Assembly: GCA_028551475.1 (NCBI GenBank)
Contig: CM052360.1
Span: 10,032,501 to 10,096,500 of the forward strand
Source of the DNA: Casuarina equisetifolia
Lineage: Eukaryota > Streptophyta > Magnoliopsida > Fagales > Casuarinaceae
DNA: 64,000 nt
Direction of reading: 5' to 3'
Shown: positions 49,201-61,965 of the stretch, in pieces
Layout: the number at the start of each line of letters is the position of its first letter
Numbering within the stretch: position 1 is the stretch's first letter
Notes under the pieces: generated by a model
What the model was told of the DNA's origin: nothing
Seen by the model: only the letters and a program-made list of their open reading frames with translations
Database searches by the model: none
Translations under genes and position numbers: made by a program

Positions 49201-52051
49201 TTTATGTGTAGAGACAAAGACAAATTTTCCTGGAAACAGAGTTGATACCTGAAGTAAATGATGATTTCGGCAAAACGAAAGAACAGAGAAAGCTGAAAAG
49301 GACATAACTCCTTCTGAAGGGCATGACCATATTGAGCCACATATTGGAACCTGCAAAAGAATGTAACATATTTATTCCCATTAACAAACGATGATCTTAA
49401 ACAGAATACGAATAGGAGTCTCACAAGATAGGCCTTCTGAAACAATTCAGAGTAACCCCGTGACTTGATGAACTGTCCCAACGTTTCACTGCGATCAATG
49501 TCTGGGTTGTTTTCAAGCACATCAAGATAACTGCAATAAATACAAAGAAAGCGTCACCCCTTTTCCATCTCTTTCTCTGTAGACGTTCTTGAAAGTGATG
49601 TCATTCATTTAATTATTCAAGAAGGAAAAACCATGTCTAGAGTGTGAGAGGGGCTTGCCTTGGGACATCATGCTTGAACTTTATGATTTCTCTAAGCATT
49701 TGCCAAAATGATGGATTTACCACATTCATCTTCTGTGCAAACAAACTCGACAAGCCATTTCGGCTGCCCCATTCACAACCTTGGCCTTTGTCTAAGCTCA
49801 CTGAAAATGACATATCTGATACTTCCATGCCAACTCCAAGACTCTCAAAGAACTCCATCATATTTGGATACGTAACCTGTCCAGTTTCTCAATATTGACT
49901 CAATAGATAAAAGCCAGCACAAAACGAAAATTTTGTGGAAGAAAGGAGAAGGAGAAACAGGGAGAACGAAATATATCTTGAGGAAGAAATGTCACTTCTC
50001 TCGCAAAAACGAGGGAAGGACTTGATCCCATCCTAAGGGTGGGAAGAAGAGTAAAGTAAAAATACGGCACAAAGAAGCCGGAAAGAACTCATTCATGCAT
50101 TGACAGGAGGCGAGAAAGCCATAGGAAAATAGGTCGCAGAAGCACGAAAAAAGAACCTGAGAAACTGCACTTATCTCAATGCTACAGAGTTTTGGTTATC
50201 GCATACTGGTTCTAATTGACTTCAGTGAGCAAAAATCTTAGTCCACACAGTTTACTTTGAGGGGCATCTTAATCTCATGAAGCAGGTACAACTTCTGTAG
50301 TGTTCTTTCACGTGCACAAAAACAGAGACTTGCTTTTGGTGAATGTTGGCGTTCCATATGCTCTTTGACAAGAATCGCCACATTTCTGTTTCCTGCTTGA
50401 CACAGTTAGAGTGTTTCTGACCGCCCATCAATTTTGTAGTCTTATTAAAGTAGCTGAACACTCTTGATTCATTCAGTTACACTCTATCAGAACAAGAAAA
50501 AGTCGTTTGGCTCCTTTTACAGTTACTAATTGTCAGTATGAAAATCAACTCTATCTCCGACAAGCCATTAACCACAACAAAAACCTGAAGAACTCCTTGT
50601 TTAAAAACTCTCTAAGCATGGATTTACTAAATAATTAAGCTTTTTGACACTGGTTTAGTCTTCTATATATGGCTTTCTCTAACTATCCAACAGGCAAAGT
50701 TTCACATTTGCACGAATATGCAGGCACCTGGCTTAATTGACAACAAAAAATTTTCGTTCTTGTACTGTCAGACCACACACAATCTAGCTTCCAAATTCAG
50801 GAACCTGATTCAAAGCTGATGGAGGTTCTTTCTTAACACGAACAAAAGAAAACTCGTTAAACCCACAATTTATACATGAATTTTCCCAAAAGGAATTCTA
50901 TTGCCAACTGCCCTGCTCTAGCTTTTAGAAACACACCAGTACAATATAATCTTTTGCTACTGTCGTTCTTTGAAGCTTGACTGGGCATGTTGCTTTGTCC
51001 TTTTTCAATTAAAACGAAACAGAACGGGGGGCAGAGAAAAACAAAAAGTCATGGAAGGCAAGTATTGTTCTTTACACTTCCAGCCACACAAATATGTTAT
51101 TCTTTGTTCTTTCAAATACAGAATTATTGACACGTAGTAAACTCCATGCTATACGTACAGATAAAATAACAATAATACACTCCCTCCCCTGTGGTTACCC
51201 CTATCATCAGTAATATGCATTAAAAAACTAAACCAAGTGGGCGAAACTTTCAGTGGCTCAAGTTTCTTTCTCTCTCTTCCGTTCCCACTTGGACTGCTTT
51301 TACTGTATTCTCTTTCGTCACTCAGCTTTTACACGGCACAGTTTGTTGTCCTCTTTTTGGTTTCATTACACATTTGGCTATTGCTTGCCAGCAGGGGGTC
51401 TCAGACAACCCATGCTTCTGGGTATCTTTGCCAGCGCTCACGTGAACACGACCCTTTCGTTTAATGAATTAGGCCAGCCAAGGAAAGAGATATCTTGGCA
51501 AGTCCCGCAGGAAAATGACCCCTCTTGGGGCTTCATTCGTTTGCTTTGGTTGCCATCAAGGGGCAAAGCTCTCTTGTCGCGAAGCCACACGTTAGGCAAA
51601 ATTCAATAGAGTGGCTACCCTACGTGGGACTTGGAAGGGACAACCTTACTTCGTGGGTCTTGTCAATTCAATTTAAAATACTTTTATTCGTGTTCACCTT
51701 TTTTCAGAACTACGCTTATTCTTAAATATGGTCTTTAGTCTCCCGTTCTCGGGTATCCTTGAGAGTGTAATATGGGAAGAAACAAAAAGAGAAAGTAAAA
51801 AGTAAAAAAGGAAAGCTCAGAGATTATGTAGCCAATTGAGTATAACTCGTCTGAAGAAGGATAAGGGAACTACTTACACGATTGAAGACCATGAAACCAA
51901 GGTCTAAGTCAAAGCCATCGAAGTTCACAGTCCTGGCATGGCCGCCCAAGTAGTCTTCCTTCTCGTAGAGCACCACATTCAGCCCGGCCTTCGCCAGAAC
52001 ATACGCCGACACCAGCCCACTAATTCCAGCGCCAATTACAGCCACTCTCAT
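43203..52051 (-). CDS. CPS: Cyclopropane fatty acid synthase, intact bifunctional plant type (24 exons, 865 aa)
   Basis: The family transfers a methylene from S-adenosylmethionine to the double bond of oleoyl chains on phospholipids, giving dihydrosterculate, at cell membranes. Exons (minus): 52051-51878, 49876-49659, 49530-49425, 49350-49249, 49069-49010, 48909-48831, 48691-48544, 48350-48227, 47732-47552, 47416-47388, 47155-47007, 46233-46131, 46002-45907, 45802-45747, 45643-45520, 45188-45126, 45017-44958, 44877-44716, 44588-44515, 44433-44340, 44194-44058, 43979-43899, 43634-43529, 43274-43203. They sum to 2598 nt with every phase fitting. The N-terminal half is FAD/amine-oxidase-like, with GAGISG at residues 7-12 and a second FAD contact region (WFCGAYHGYGFHEDGLKAGM). 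The C-terminal half is the methyltransferase, with SAM motif VLEIGCGWG at 633-641 and GHEYMEEFF downstream. Length equals the family norm (about 865-870). Intron 2 uses a GC donor (CCAAG|GCAAGC) and exon 10 is 29 nt. The start gives a perfect dinucleotide-binding N-terminus. Confidence 0.96.
49660..51877 (-). other. Intron 1, exon 2 and following GC-AG intron border of the cyclopropane synthase gene
   Basis: Intron 1 runs 51877-49877 (2.0 kb) and contains no other gene; plus-strand ORFs of 75 and 118 aa at 51237-51609 are overlapping random frames. Exon 2 ends at 49659 and the next intron starts GCAAGC. Confidence 0.6.
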
Positions 52052-54276
52052 CTTCGACTTCTTACACGCTTATCTCTTCTCTGCATTGAGTCAAACTTCA
52101 CATAACAATCAAATCCAACCAAACCAAAGTACAGAGGAAAGGAGGGCTAACAGGTCCGGCTAGAGTTGAGCTGGTGAAAATAAAACGAAAGTTATTGAAA
52201 CCCACAGAACGGATAAGAACGTTCATGCGAATGTTTTCTTCTGTCGATGGAAATGTTTGTTCATGAACAAGATTTGGCATTACCCACTGAAGGAAAAGAG
52301 AAATAAGACTTCAGGGGATTATTCTTCACAACAAAATGTAACACCTTGTATGAGAAAATGGCAGCTATTTATCAATTATACAATCTCTTAGATAGATAGG
52401 GGTAGAGAGAAATGGAGAGTATTCTCCTCGAAATTCCGAGACGTTCGAACCTACCTTTGAATACTTCAAACTGCAGGTCCTCAAAGAACCAACGCCAAGC
52501 AATGATCTTATCTTTCTTGCTTGCTTTCTTGCGTTCTTTCTTTCTTTTTTCAATGGATAAGCAGCAAGAAGGCCTCAACGAACAACCAGCATTCAGTCAA
52601 AAGCGGAACAATTCCATCAATCAAAACTCCAATCTCTGTCTCTCTTTCTCTCACCCTTTAGAATGCTGAACCGTGGGATACAAAGAGAAGGACAGTGAAA
52701 GAGAAAGACAGAAGACGGAAAGTCCCGACCCTCCAAATATCTCTAGCCAAGGGCTGTTACGAGATAAGCGAAGCAACGTTAGCCGAAGTGTATTCCAGCC
52801 AAGGACTGCGGAGGTGTTTTGAAGTTAAAAATGTCTAGAGTCCATCACGCGCTTGCTTCTGGATGGACGGGAAATATTCACTTCACTCGAGTATTCGCCT
52901 CATCGAATCCTCAACAACTGCAATCACAAATGCGAAAGGTAGACGTGCTTAGCGGTGACAAATCTTTTTGTTTTTCCACTGAAAAGATAATAATCTGCTA
53001 AATGAACACCAATAGGATTTTAAATTTTTTGCTAATCTTCATGATTGTAATTTAAAAGATTTACCTTATTAAATTATTCTTTATTTTTTCCTTTTTTTCA
53101 TCGATATGTTTTACCATTGTGATAAATCTCAACACCTATAACATCTTAGAACAAGTTAAATTTCAAGCTTTTCTACATCTTGACATTGTAATAACACCAC
53201 TGATCATAGGATTATTGATAAATGTATGTATGTGAGCTTCTTTATTTTTGGACATTGGTCAAGCCTAAAATGGACTGAAACAGAATGTTTGCAATCCCAT
53301 AGAAATAAAAATATCTCGTTAATGACTACTTGTTACATAAAAGCCAACTTAGCTTTAATGTACTTTAGTTTTCCATCGAATTTACTTTTGGTTGGTGTAA
53401 CTTATTCCTATTCGAGTTTTAGTTTTTCATGAACATAAAAAGACAAATATAATTATTGCAATATTTAAGGACTCTAAAAAATTTGAAATTTTATTTACTT
53501 AGACTTAACTTAAGAGACTTGCTTTACATGATGTTTCTACACAAATCCTCCTTGCCATCTCAACTAGATTCTGGAGGACACTTTCTAATCATTTTTTTCA
53601 ATACACAAATCATTTCCTCAAGTACCTAAGTAAAATTAAATGAGTATTTATAGCGGCTATAAAGGTGGACACCGGTAGGGAACATTCCTTTTCTTTCGAA
53701 AAGTTGAAGATAAAGGAGAAATAACAAGTTGATCTTGACAACTTGGATTTGAATCTTCAACACTAAACATGGAAGCAATTATTGTCCAGGTATATTTGAG
53801 CGAAAGATGAGTAAATAACAGAAAGCATGCCAAACAATGGCATAACCAAACAATTACAGAAACTACCCAAAATGGTTTGATTAGAAATAATAGAAACATG
53901 GTCCCATTAAATAATATTTAATGGTAGCTGGCCACTCAAACTGTCCGGTTTTGTCTTTAGAAGTAACTCTTCCTCACATATCTTTTCCTTTTGGGGACAT
54001 CCTGAAAGCATCTCTGCCAAGTGGAGTTCACCGAACGTCTGACTTATCAAAAAATGAGGTGCATATCTTAAAGCTTTATGAATAAGTTGGGGGTAACAAA
54101 ATGCCTCCTGGTTCATATTTAATGGCAATGTAATACTAACAAGTTAAAGTATATAAATAAGGTCGTTTACCTGATTGTTGGTGCAACCCTCGAGGTGATA
54201 CAGGAAAAATATATAATTGGAAAAAGACAAGAATGGAAAAAGAAACTGAGTCATTTGAATTGAAAAGACTCTTTTT
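52052..54276. promoter_or_regulatory. Upstream region of the intact cyclopropane synthase gene
   Basis: No gene seen. The first 600 bases (minus strand) are the likely 5' leader and promoter, with C/T- and A/G-rich stretches around 52350-52700. Farther out the sequence is AT-rich and without recognisable coding content. Confidence 0.4.
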
Positions 54277-54278
54277 TT

Positions 54279-54296
54279 GTGTGTGTGTGTGTGTGT
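54279..54296. repeat. (GT)9 microsatellite
   Basis: Nine uninterrupted GT units follow a T-run. Confidence 0.95.
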
Positions 54297-57011
54297 TTTC
54301 ACTTCAAAACGGGCGTATATTCTCCTTCTCTTCAACTGACAAAATTGAAAAGTATTTATGTCAAAGATTATCGACGTGTTCAAAGCTTTCCCGAGTATGC
54401 TTGCGGCCACCCCGCGGCAACGTGGTTGAATAACGAACGCAAAAAGATTCACGCCGCTCTTCCCTCCTTTGTCAGAGTCCAACGGGTATATTAAATTTCA
54501 AAGGGCAGTTGCTGGAGTAGTCTCGACCGATGGAAAAATATATGGCCAGCTTCGGGGCGACGTGGCTTAAGTAGGGTCGAATAAACACTAAGCATATAAT
54601 TTAAGAAGCTTTGAGAGCTGTATCCCTTGCTTTGATGTCTATGCGAACTCCGGCCTCCCTCTCCAGTTGTGAGTTGCTGTGTGCCCAGTTGTATCTAAAA
54701 GTTGTACCACTTGTCATTTTCTTTTCACTTAAGGGTAAGCTTCCACTATTAGAATTGTACCCGACAGTCAAATCTTGGCAAGCAATTAATGTCAATGGAG
54801 TGGAAAACTTTACTTTATACGGATTTTACCCTACGGTCTCACCGACAATGGAAAATTATGAAATAACGATTAAAGACAATAAAATACAATAATTTAGCAT
54901 GCTTGGAAGTTGAATGCTATTTTTATTTAATTTGATATTATATATGGACTTAATCTAAGGAGATGTGCTTAGTATCATCATGTGCAATTAGTTATTATAT
55001 TTAAATCTATTTACTTATATATATAAAAAAAATATATAGCAAAGCAAAAGAGAAAGCCCTAGCCCGTCCTCAAATTCAAAACTCATTTTACAAAATCAAT
55101 TGAAAAGCCTACTTCAAATGAAATATATTGTTTATTCTATCTCACTTCAAATTAGGAGTTCTCAAATTCAACACTCAATTTTTCATATTTCATTTTACTT
55201 GAAAAAAAAAAGGACCATGTTGCTTTTTTCGCAAACAGGCTTCGCATAATTTATTTTTCCTTTTTCACATTCTTCTCAATTGTGTCCATGATTGAAAATC
55301 CTCGGTCGAGTTTTGAAGGAATATCTTTGAAAAAATATTCTATGCGCTTCCATTCGAGGCCTTAATTGCTTTTTTCTTTTTTCCATCTTATATTGCTCTG
55401 TGTGGTCTGTGTCAAACCTGTCACAACATGTCCTGCAGCAGGCCCCTCGACTTCAGGAGTACTCGCACTACAAACTAGAGAAGACTAGGTTGCCTTGAGC
55501 CACTCATACGTTAATACTGTGAGAAAATGACTTTTTCTCCGATCAGAAGCTCTGGAGGCTTCAATTGCATTTAATAGAGCCATTGGAAATTTTGTGCGCT
55601 CAGTCACTGGCGTATGGGGTGAGGTTCATGGCAATTCCTTATTAAATGTAGATTTCAGTCGTTTTGGTGAATAATGATTAATGTTGGCTTCTTGCTATCT
55701 GTGGCTTCTTTTCCTTCTTAGATGCAAGCATGATAACCTGGAAATAAATGCCAAGAAGAGGTCCTCATCTATCGCATATTTGAGACACATTTGACTCAAG
55801 GACATTGAAAAGGGAAGGGTGATTGTTCCCCTTCTTTAGTAGGTCATCATTTGCTTTCTCCTTTAGTTGTAATAGTGACCATTATTTGGGGTTAACCATT
55901 TTAGATACACATGTAAGTGAAGGGTTGTTTGCTACAAATAACATTTAAGTTGGGGCTTATCCTCAACATTCTCCTTGTCATATTGAATAGACTTTAGTAT
56001 TTTACACTGACTATTCTCCTCAAGTATTTTAAGGAATGGTAAACTTATTATTTTCTTTTTGGCCTTTGAAACAATAACATCTTCTTCCTTATCCTCTTTT
56101 GTCTCTCTAGATTCAATTTCCTTGTTGTCGTTGGTCATCTTAGGTTTTTAAGGCATGTTTTAGTTAAGTGGCCAAACACCACCCATTACAAAATCCATAC
56201 TTATGCTAATACCCTACCATTGATATTATCAGCCCATTCTTTTTTAAGAGGTCAAACTCCTAAATAAATTACCTTGTAGCATCCTCTTTAATGTATATTC
56301 TAATATTGTTTAGCTGTCATTTCCTTCTTAGGGTTTCTAGATACAACAATCTACCAATTGCACAACCAGTTAATTTGTATTCCATCCAATACTCTAAAGA
56401 CACATTGTAGAACTCGATGCAAACGGGATCTTTTCAAACTCTTACCTATTTGTAACAACTCTAGCATTTCGTCTTTTCAATGGAAGAAATTTCTTTTCCA
56501 TTTCTCTTATGAGCAAACACTATTAATCATAGGAAAAGGGTACTAATTCAAGAATTACCCAACCATGTGGAACAACAAATGTTAGAAGAGTAACAATGAT
56601 ACTTCCATTATTTTCAAAAGGTTAATATGTTCTAGCTTGAAAAAAAAAACAAGATTATGTACCGTAATAGGGTTTTCAACATAAGCCTAGCTTATGATAG
56701 AGGCTGTATTGCCATTCTCCATACCCATTTTCCATCTTCTTTATTTATTTATTTTTAATTATTCAATTGTTGCCTTTGTTCCTCTCTTTTTGTTGGTCTC
56801 TCCATCTACACCAACACTAGTAATCTTTTTTTTTTCCTTTTTTTCCCGTTCATCAATAGGACTTGTTGCTAACCTTTGTGTAACCACCCATAGAGGTTAC
56901 AACACCCTTTTAGAGCATGTTTTATTAGGGTTTTATTCTGTTTGGCCTCACATATCATGGGGTGTTTTGCAACCTTTATATATTTAGGATGTTACCAAGC
57001 AGTTGAGAAAA
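54297..57011. other. Gene-poor AT-rich spacer
   Basis: No supportable gene. A minus-strand ORF (55932-56138) rich in Lys/Glu, with sequence just upstream reading FGHLTKTCLK, hints at a decayed retroelement gag/zinc-knuckle region, but it is too degraded to assign. Confidence 0.35.
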
Positions 57012-57088
57012 GACCTCTTTCTAAGAAATGAAAGGCATCCGAGGATCTGAACCTCTTTTTAAGAAAAGAAAGGCATCCGAGGATCTGA
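57012..57088. repeat. 38-bp tandem duplication related to the copia remnant
   Basis: CCTCTTTCTAAGAAATGAAA through GGCATCCGAGGATCTGAA is repeated with three differences. The same core (AAGAAA...ATC(T/C)GAGGATCTAAAG) recurs at about 60580-60610, so this is likely an LTR edge. Confidence 0.7.
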
Positions 57089-58699
57089 AGAAATGAATGT
57101 TGGTATGGATTAACCTACTAAATAAGGGTTGAATTGGATTTATACTTTTCTTTTTAACTTAAAAAGAAGCAATATAAAAATCGTGCATAAGAAATTGTTC
57201 AGGTGGTTCAGCTTTCCCTTGAACCTACTTCCACTCCCTCTTACCAATAGTAAAAGAGCCCTTTTACTACTTTGTGAGAATTATACTCCCATTATTTAGT
57301 ACACCTTGATCTTTTGTTCATTGAACATAAAGATTTACAATCCACCTTTCAAACAACTAGCCACACATGGCCTTTCAGTACAACCTAAGACTACACATAG
57401 TCACAAAAACACAAACACAACTCACAATTTTCTATTACAAGTAATCTCACAACTTATAACTCACTATTACAAATCAAAAGCACAAGTTATAGGATATCAA
57501 AGTTTAAGCAAAAATATATTTCTATCTTAATCAAGAAGTAGTTGTGACTTAAAGAGTGAATGCCTCTTGTAATCTATCTCGGTTTAAATCTTCATAAAAG
57601 CATTTAAGCAATCATTTTTTCTTACAGCAACAATATCAAAAAGATAGCAATTTCTTCAAGAACAAAACTTAGTTTAGCATATTAAATCAGACTAATCAAG
57701 AATGACTTTTACAAAACTCTGCCATAGATAAATTTTGAAAAATAATCAAGTAGTAATCAAAATTTTTACTCTTTAAGGAAACAACAAGAGACAATAGAAA
57801 TATGATTCATAATAGCAACTAGTTCAATCGAGGACACATAGTTAAAGAAATCTTTAAAATAAACTAGCAATGCAATTGACATATTATCTCAAACAAGCTT
57901 TGTGAAGATATAACAAGGATTTTCTTACAGGATTATAAAACAAATCAATGAGTCCTTAAACTAGAAAGAGATTACTACAATGCTCATATAATTAGATGAA
58001 AAATATTGCTTCACAAAATGTTTCTCACAAGAGTATATTGATGGTTTTTCTCAAAATCATGTCTATAAAGACCAAAATCCTAGTTGTCATTATATATGCT
58101 TTCTAATCAAACCATTTTTGGGCAAAACAAAAATCATATTGTTTTGTAATCAAGACTCCTTGATTTTCTTTTGAAAAGCTTCCATTTTGGTCGAATTCTT
58201 ACCTTCAAATGACATTTGCATGTCTCGACACATATGTGTTTGCCTTACCCCTTCCTGAGTAGCCACTTATGCATTCCCCAAAGTGCACCGTTTCATTTAA
58301 GTGCAACACGAAGTCACACAATGCACCAACAACCACTTAACTCTATTTCCATTTTTGTTTTTGATTTGCTTTAATACACAAATGATTCTATACAATTTAA
58401 TGTATTTAATCAATAATTTCCAAACAAGAGTATCATTCAAATTTGTAGGCTTAGTTGAAAATTTCATTTCAAAGCAAGTCATTTAAACATAAAAACCACG
58501 AGTACATGATGGTAACCAAAATGTATAAACATTTTGGTATGTGGGAGTTTTTATCTACAAATAATCATTGTCTTGTTTATTTGTGTGACATATGTTTCAC
58601 ATTTTTATTGGCACAAGATATAGTTAAAATAACCTATTTATATATATCTATATAAATATATGAAAATAGTTTTTCAATCATTGTCAGCATCAAAATATA
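57089..58699. other. AT-rich spacer, probable decayed retroelement sequence
   Basis: No gene seen; short ORFs on both strands lack recognisable content. Confidence 0.35.
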
Positions 58700-58705
58700 T
58701 TTAAC

Positions 58706-58804
58706 AATGAATCTAGTGGAATACCGATTTTTTTATATTTGCTTAAAGGAGAAAATACACCAAGAACATAAGCATACACATCTAGGGCATGAATGCCCAC
58801 CTAA
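58706..58804. repeat. Dispersed direct repeat, copy 1
   Basis: ATGAATCTAGTGGAATAC through ATTTGCTTAAAGGAGAAAAT to GGGCATGAATGCC matches 60612-60714 with few differences. The two copies bracket the copia gag remnant and may be parts of its LTRs. Confidence 0.75.
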
Positions 58805-58959
58805 ACCACATGTTGATACTGCTCAAGTATAAAAGTTTGGCCAATAGGGCTAGCTATCTACACTAATGCTACACCGCTTACTAGAGAAGGGTTCTGATCT
58901 TCAAAACTAACTACATGTGTTGAACTATTACTACCACCTTTCTTCTTTTGGTTTTTAGG

Positions 58960-59860
58960 TTTATTAGGAAACTCATTTAGCTAGAAACATTTCTCTTTAG
59001 TGTGCCTTGTATGATGACAATGCTCATAATAAAGTTTTGATCCTCCTTGACCAAAACCATTACCCAATGAAGCTCTTAAACTTCCCATAATAGTAGGGAA
59101 ATTGTCTCTGTATCCACTTTCAAACCCCCTTCCACCTAACATGGGGGATTTTACATTAAAAGCATGTAACTCTATCTTACTACCATTGTCAACTTGTAAG
59201 TTCCATTAATGTTCCTCATCGGTCACTAATAGAAAGACCTCATCAAACGGTGGAATAGGACTACCAAAAGTAATATTACTCCTTACAATGGCATACATAG
59301 GCGGAAGTCTAAGTAAGAATCTCATTACTCAATCATATTCATGCTCTACTGCCAATTGAGTTGGAAAATCACAAGAACACTTGGTGAACTTGCATTTACT
59401 AGTTGGTAGATATTTATCAATTTCTACCTATAAATTAGAGAGACGAGAGAAATATTTTGTCACTAACTCACTTGGTTGCTACTTAACTTCCCCAATTTGC
59501 TACTTCAAATCATACCTACATGTTCCAATGATCTTGGAATATCGAGATTCCAACATTTTCCAAGCCTTTGAAGTAGTATTACAAAAGGAAATAACATTTC
59601 CAATTTCTACTAAAACCCAAGGTAATTTGCATTTTCCTCTTCCATGGTAGGTAATCAGCCAAACCAATGAGCAGTTGAAGGACTAAAACAGTGATAGAAA
59701 GATCATCGAGGGCTAACATAAAGGGATTTGTCACCTCTAACAAATTAGAGGCAATGGACAAATTGATTTTTCCATCCATGGTAGAAGATTCATCAAAGGA
59801 TTCGTTGAAGGATGTTTCGCCGAAGGGTGGAAATAAAGACAATGATGACAACAAGAAGAA
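58960..59860 (-). pseudogene. Ty1/copia gag remnant
   Basis: In broken minus-strand frames the order is a gag N-terminus (MDGKINLSIASNLLEVTNPF, then VLQLLIGLADYLPWKRKMQI), a UBN2-type core (TTSKAWKMLESRYSKIIGT, then ELVTKYFSRLSNL and VMRFLLRLPPMYAIVRSNI), and a zinc knuckle (YYEHCHHTRHTKEKCF, first Cys replaced by Tyr). Several stops and at least one frameshift are present. Protease, integrase and RT do not follow on this strand. Confidence 0.85.
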
Positions 59861-59949
59861 ATGAGTCTTTGCCACAGTTTCGTGACCTGGAACAAGTGTA
59901 CATGGGTAGAGATCCAAATTACGGGACCTAACTCAGAACTATGTGGATA

Positions 59950-60250
59950 ATTAAGGGTAAAAAGGTAATTTTACCTTTAACTTAAGTGAAATGGTGCATG
60001 TAGTGAATAAAAATGCACCATTTTAAGGGTAAAAATGTAATTTTGCCTAACTTTAAGTGGAATGATGCGTGTAGGGAAGCAAAACACACCTTTTGAGGGC
60101 AAGAATGTAATTCCACCCTAGACTTAAGTGAAACGGTATGAGTGGGGAAGCAAAGCACACTATCTAAGGACAAAAAAGTAATTTGACCTCAACGATTAAA
60201 TGAAACAGTGCGCATAGACTGAAATAGAGTGAAAGGCAGAAAAGTAAATT
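59950..60250. repeat. Diverged ~70-bp minisatellite, about 4 units
   Basis: The core GGGTAAAAAGGTAATTTTACC recurs as GGGTAAAAATGTAATTTTGCC, GGGCAAGAATGTAATTCCACC and GGACAAAAAAGTAATTTGACC near 59954, 60027, 60096 and 60167. Each is followed by TTAAGTG(A/G)AA(T/C)GGT-like sequence and GCA-rich segments. It lies upstream of the copia gag remnant, in its leader position. Confidence 0.8.
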
Positions 60251-60579
60251 CAAACCCGTAAATATCTCCAAGGACAAACTGAAATGAACCATTTTAAATA
60301 GGGTTTGAGCAAAAAAAGCTTCATGAATAGATCTAGTAGCTGAAGATGATGAACAAACTAAGAACGGAAAACCAAGTGGAAATTGGAGAACCGAAGGACA
60401 AAAAGAATGCACAAGAGAAATAGAACGGAACCTAGATCTGTTTCTCAACCAACGAGGCAAAAAAAGAGTATCACTTTAGCTATAAAGAGTAGAGAATAGA
60501 AAGTAATACGAAGAGGGAAAAAATAGCATAGGAAACATACCAAATTGATCAAAACCTCAAGCTAGCTGTCGATACTATC

Positions 60580-60720
60580 TAAGAAACGAAACACATCTGA
60601 GGATCTAAAGACATGAATCTGGTGGAATACTAATTTCTCTATATTTGCTTAAAGGAGAAAATACACCAAAAATAGAAGCATACACACCTAAGGCATGAAT
60701 GCCTGTACACGGGCTTGGGT
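60580..60720. repeat. Dispersed direct repeat, copy 2 (probable 5' LTR edge of the copia remnant)
   Basis: 60612-60714 matches 58706-58804, and 60580-60612 matches the 57012-57088 duplication. On the minus strand the adjoining sequence at about 60578 (TAGTATCGACAGC) resembles a decayed tRNA-Met-type primer-binding site leading toward the gag remnant. Confidence 0.6.
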
Positions 60721-61825
60721 TGGGTCAACAAACCCAAGCCCAACCAATACAGGATAAAGGCCTAAAGGCCTAACTTGACCAAAATACATCTTAACACTCT
60801 TTCCTTGTGACCGCCAATCTGCATCGTTTATGACATGATGGAGGTTTCGATTCCTGAGTGGCAGGCAACGATGGGTCTAATGAAGTAGACTTCTCTTTAT
60901 ATGCAAGCAGAAAGATGCAGAGGGGGTTCATGCACTGGGGCCCTGTGACCGTAATGGGATAAGCTGTGCGTTTGGGTCCAACATTTCTTTTTACTTTTTT
61001 TTTTTGTCTCACTTCCTTGGTTTTTTATTTTTGTGAAGAAGCACTATAGGCTCATCCATGGAATATTGGATCCACCATGTTTTTGTAAGATGTTTTGCCA
61101 CTTTATTGTGATCATGGATGATAAAAAAAAGGGGGTATTTTTAGTACGATATTGATTTAGTATTGAATGAGGATCCTATTATTCATTAGTTACGTCTTTG
61201 TAACTTTTTTTGTACTTGATAGGAATGTTAAGTGATTAGCAAGTTATATACTATTATTAAAAGGGTTGACGCATTAGAATATGAACACGTGCGAACCCAA
61301 ACAAGTAAAACCAGAACAAATCACTCGACCATTACCGTCAACATGTTATTTTGAGAGTAGAGGGATTGTTCGACTTGACAATCGTGCTAAGTGTCTAATA
61401 AGTCAACAAATGATGCTATTGTTAAGGTTGTTTAATAATAAGATGTGTCTTATCCACAATAATTTTGTTTCCTACAATGATAACACCCAATGATTCTAAC
61501 AAATTTTATCCATTATTCATAAACTAACTCTTCATGTTATGTATAGATTTAAGGTAAATAAATATGTTAAAAATAGTAGTCATCTTACATCATAAATATC
61601 TTGACATAATATTTTAGTTATATATTTAAATATATTAAATACTTTTAAGACAAAAATCATTTTTGTAGCAATCATGTTAAGTGTTTCTTTTAAAACTATA
61701 TTATATTACATTTGAAATGAAAAAAAAAAAAGAAAATTCAATGATAAAAGTTAAGATATCTCAACTATTATTACAAAAATTAAGAAAGACATGAGAATGA
61801 AGATTTCATCAATTAGGAGAGTGCA
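60721..61825. other. AT-rich spacer
   Basis: No gene seen. A near-palindrome GGGCTTGGGTTGGGTCAACA / AACCCAAGCCC lies at about 60720-60750. Confidence 0.4.
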
Positions 61826-61965
61826 ACCTATAAATTGTAATAAGTTTTTATAAAAAATTTCAAATTTTCAAATGCAATTTTTAGGCATAAATGATAATGT
61901 TGTAACCAAATAATTTTCTATTTTATTTGGTGATATATAATATTTGATATTTCACAAAAAAAAAA
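61826..61965. repeat. Short A-tailed interspersed repeat, copy 2
   Basis: Closely similar to 28303-28440 over its whole length (TATAAATTGTAATAAGTTTT ... GATATTTCACAAAAAAAAAA). Confidence 0.8.

Noticed and set aside
51237-51725. Overlapping plus-strand ORFs in intron 1 of the cyclopropane synthase gene
   Set aside because: Three overlapping frames with no family resemblance; consistent with chance in a less AT-rich intron.
55900-56330. Possible LINE or gag zinc-knuckle remnant
   Set aside because: Only a short FGHLTKTCLK-like stretch is suggestive; no reverse transcriptase or other anchor nearby.
59381-59650. 89-aa plus-strand ORF
   Set aside because: It is antisense to the copia gag remnant, whose minus-strand translation carries the recognisable motifs.
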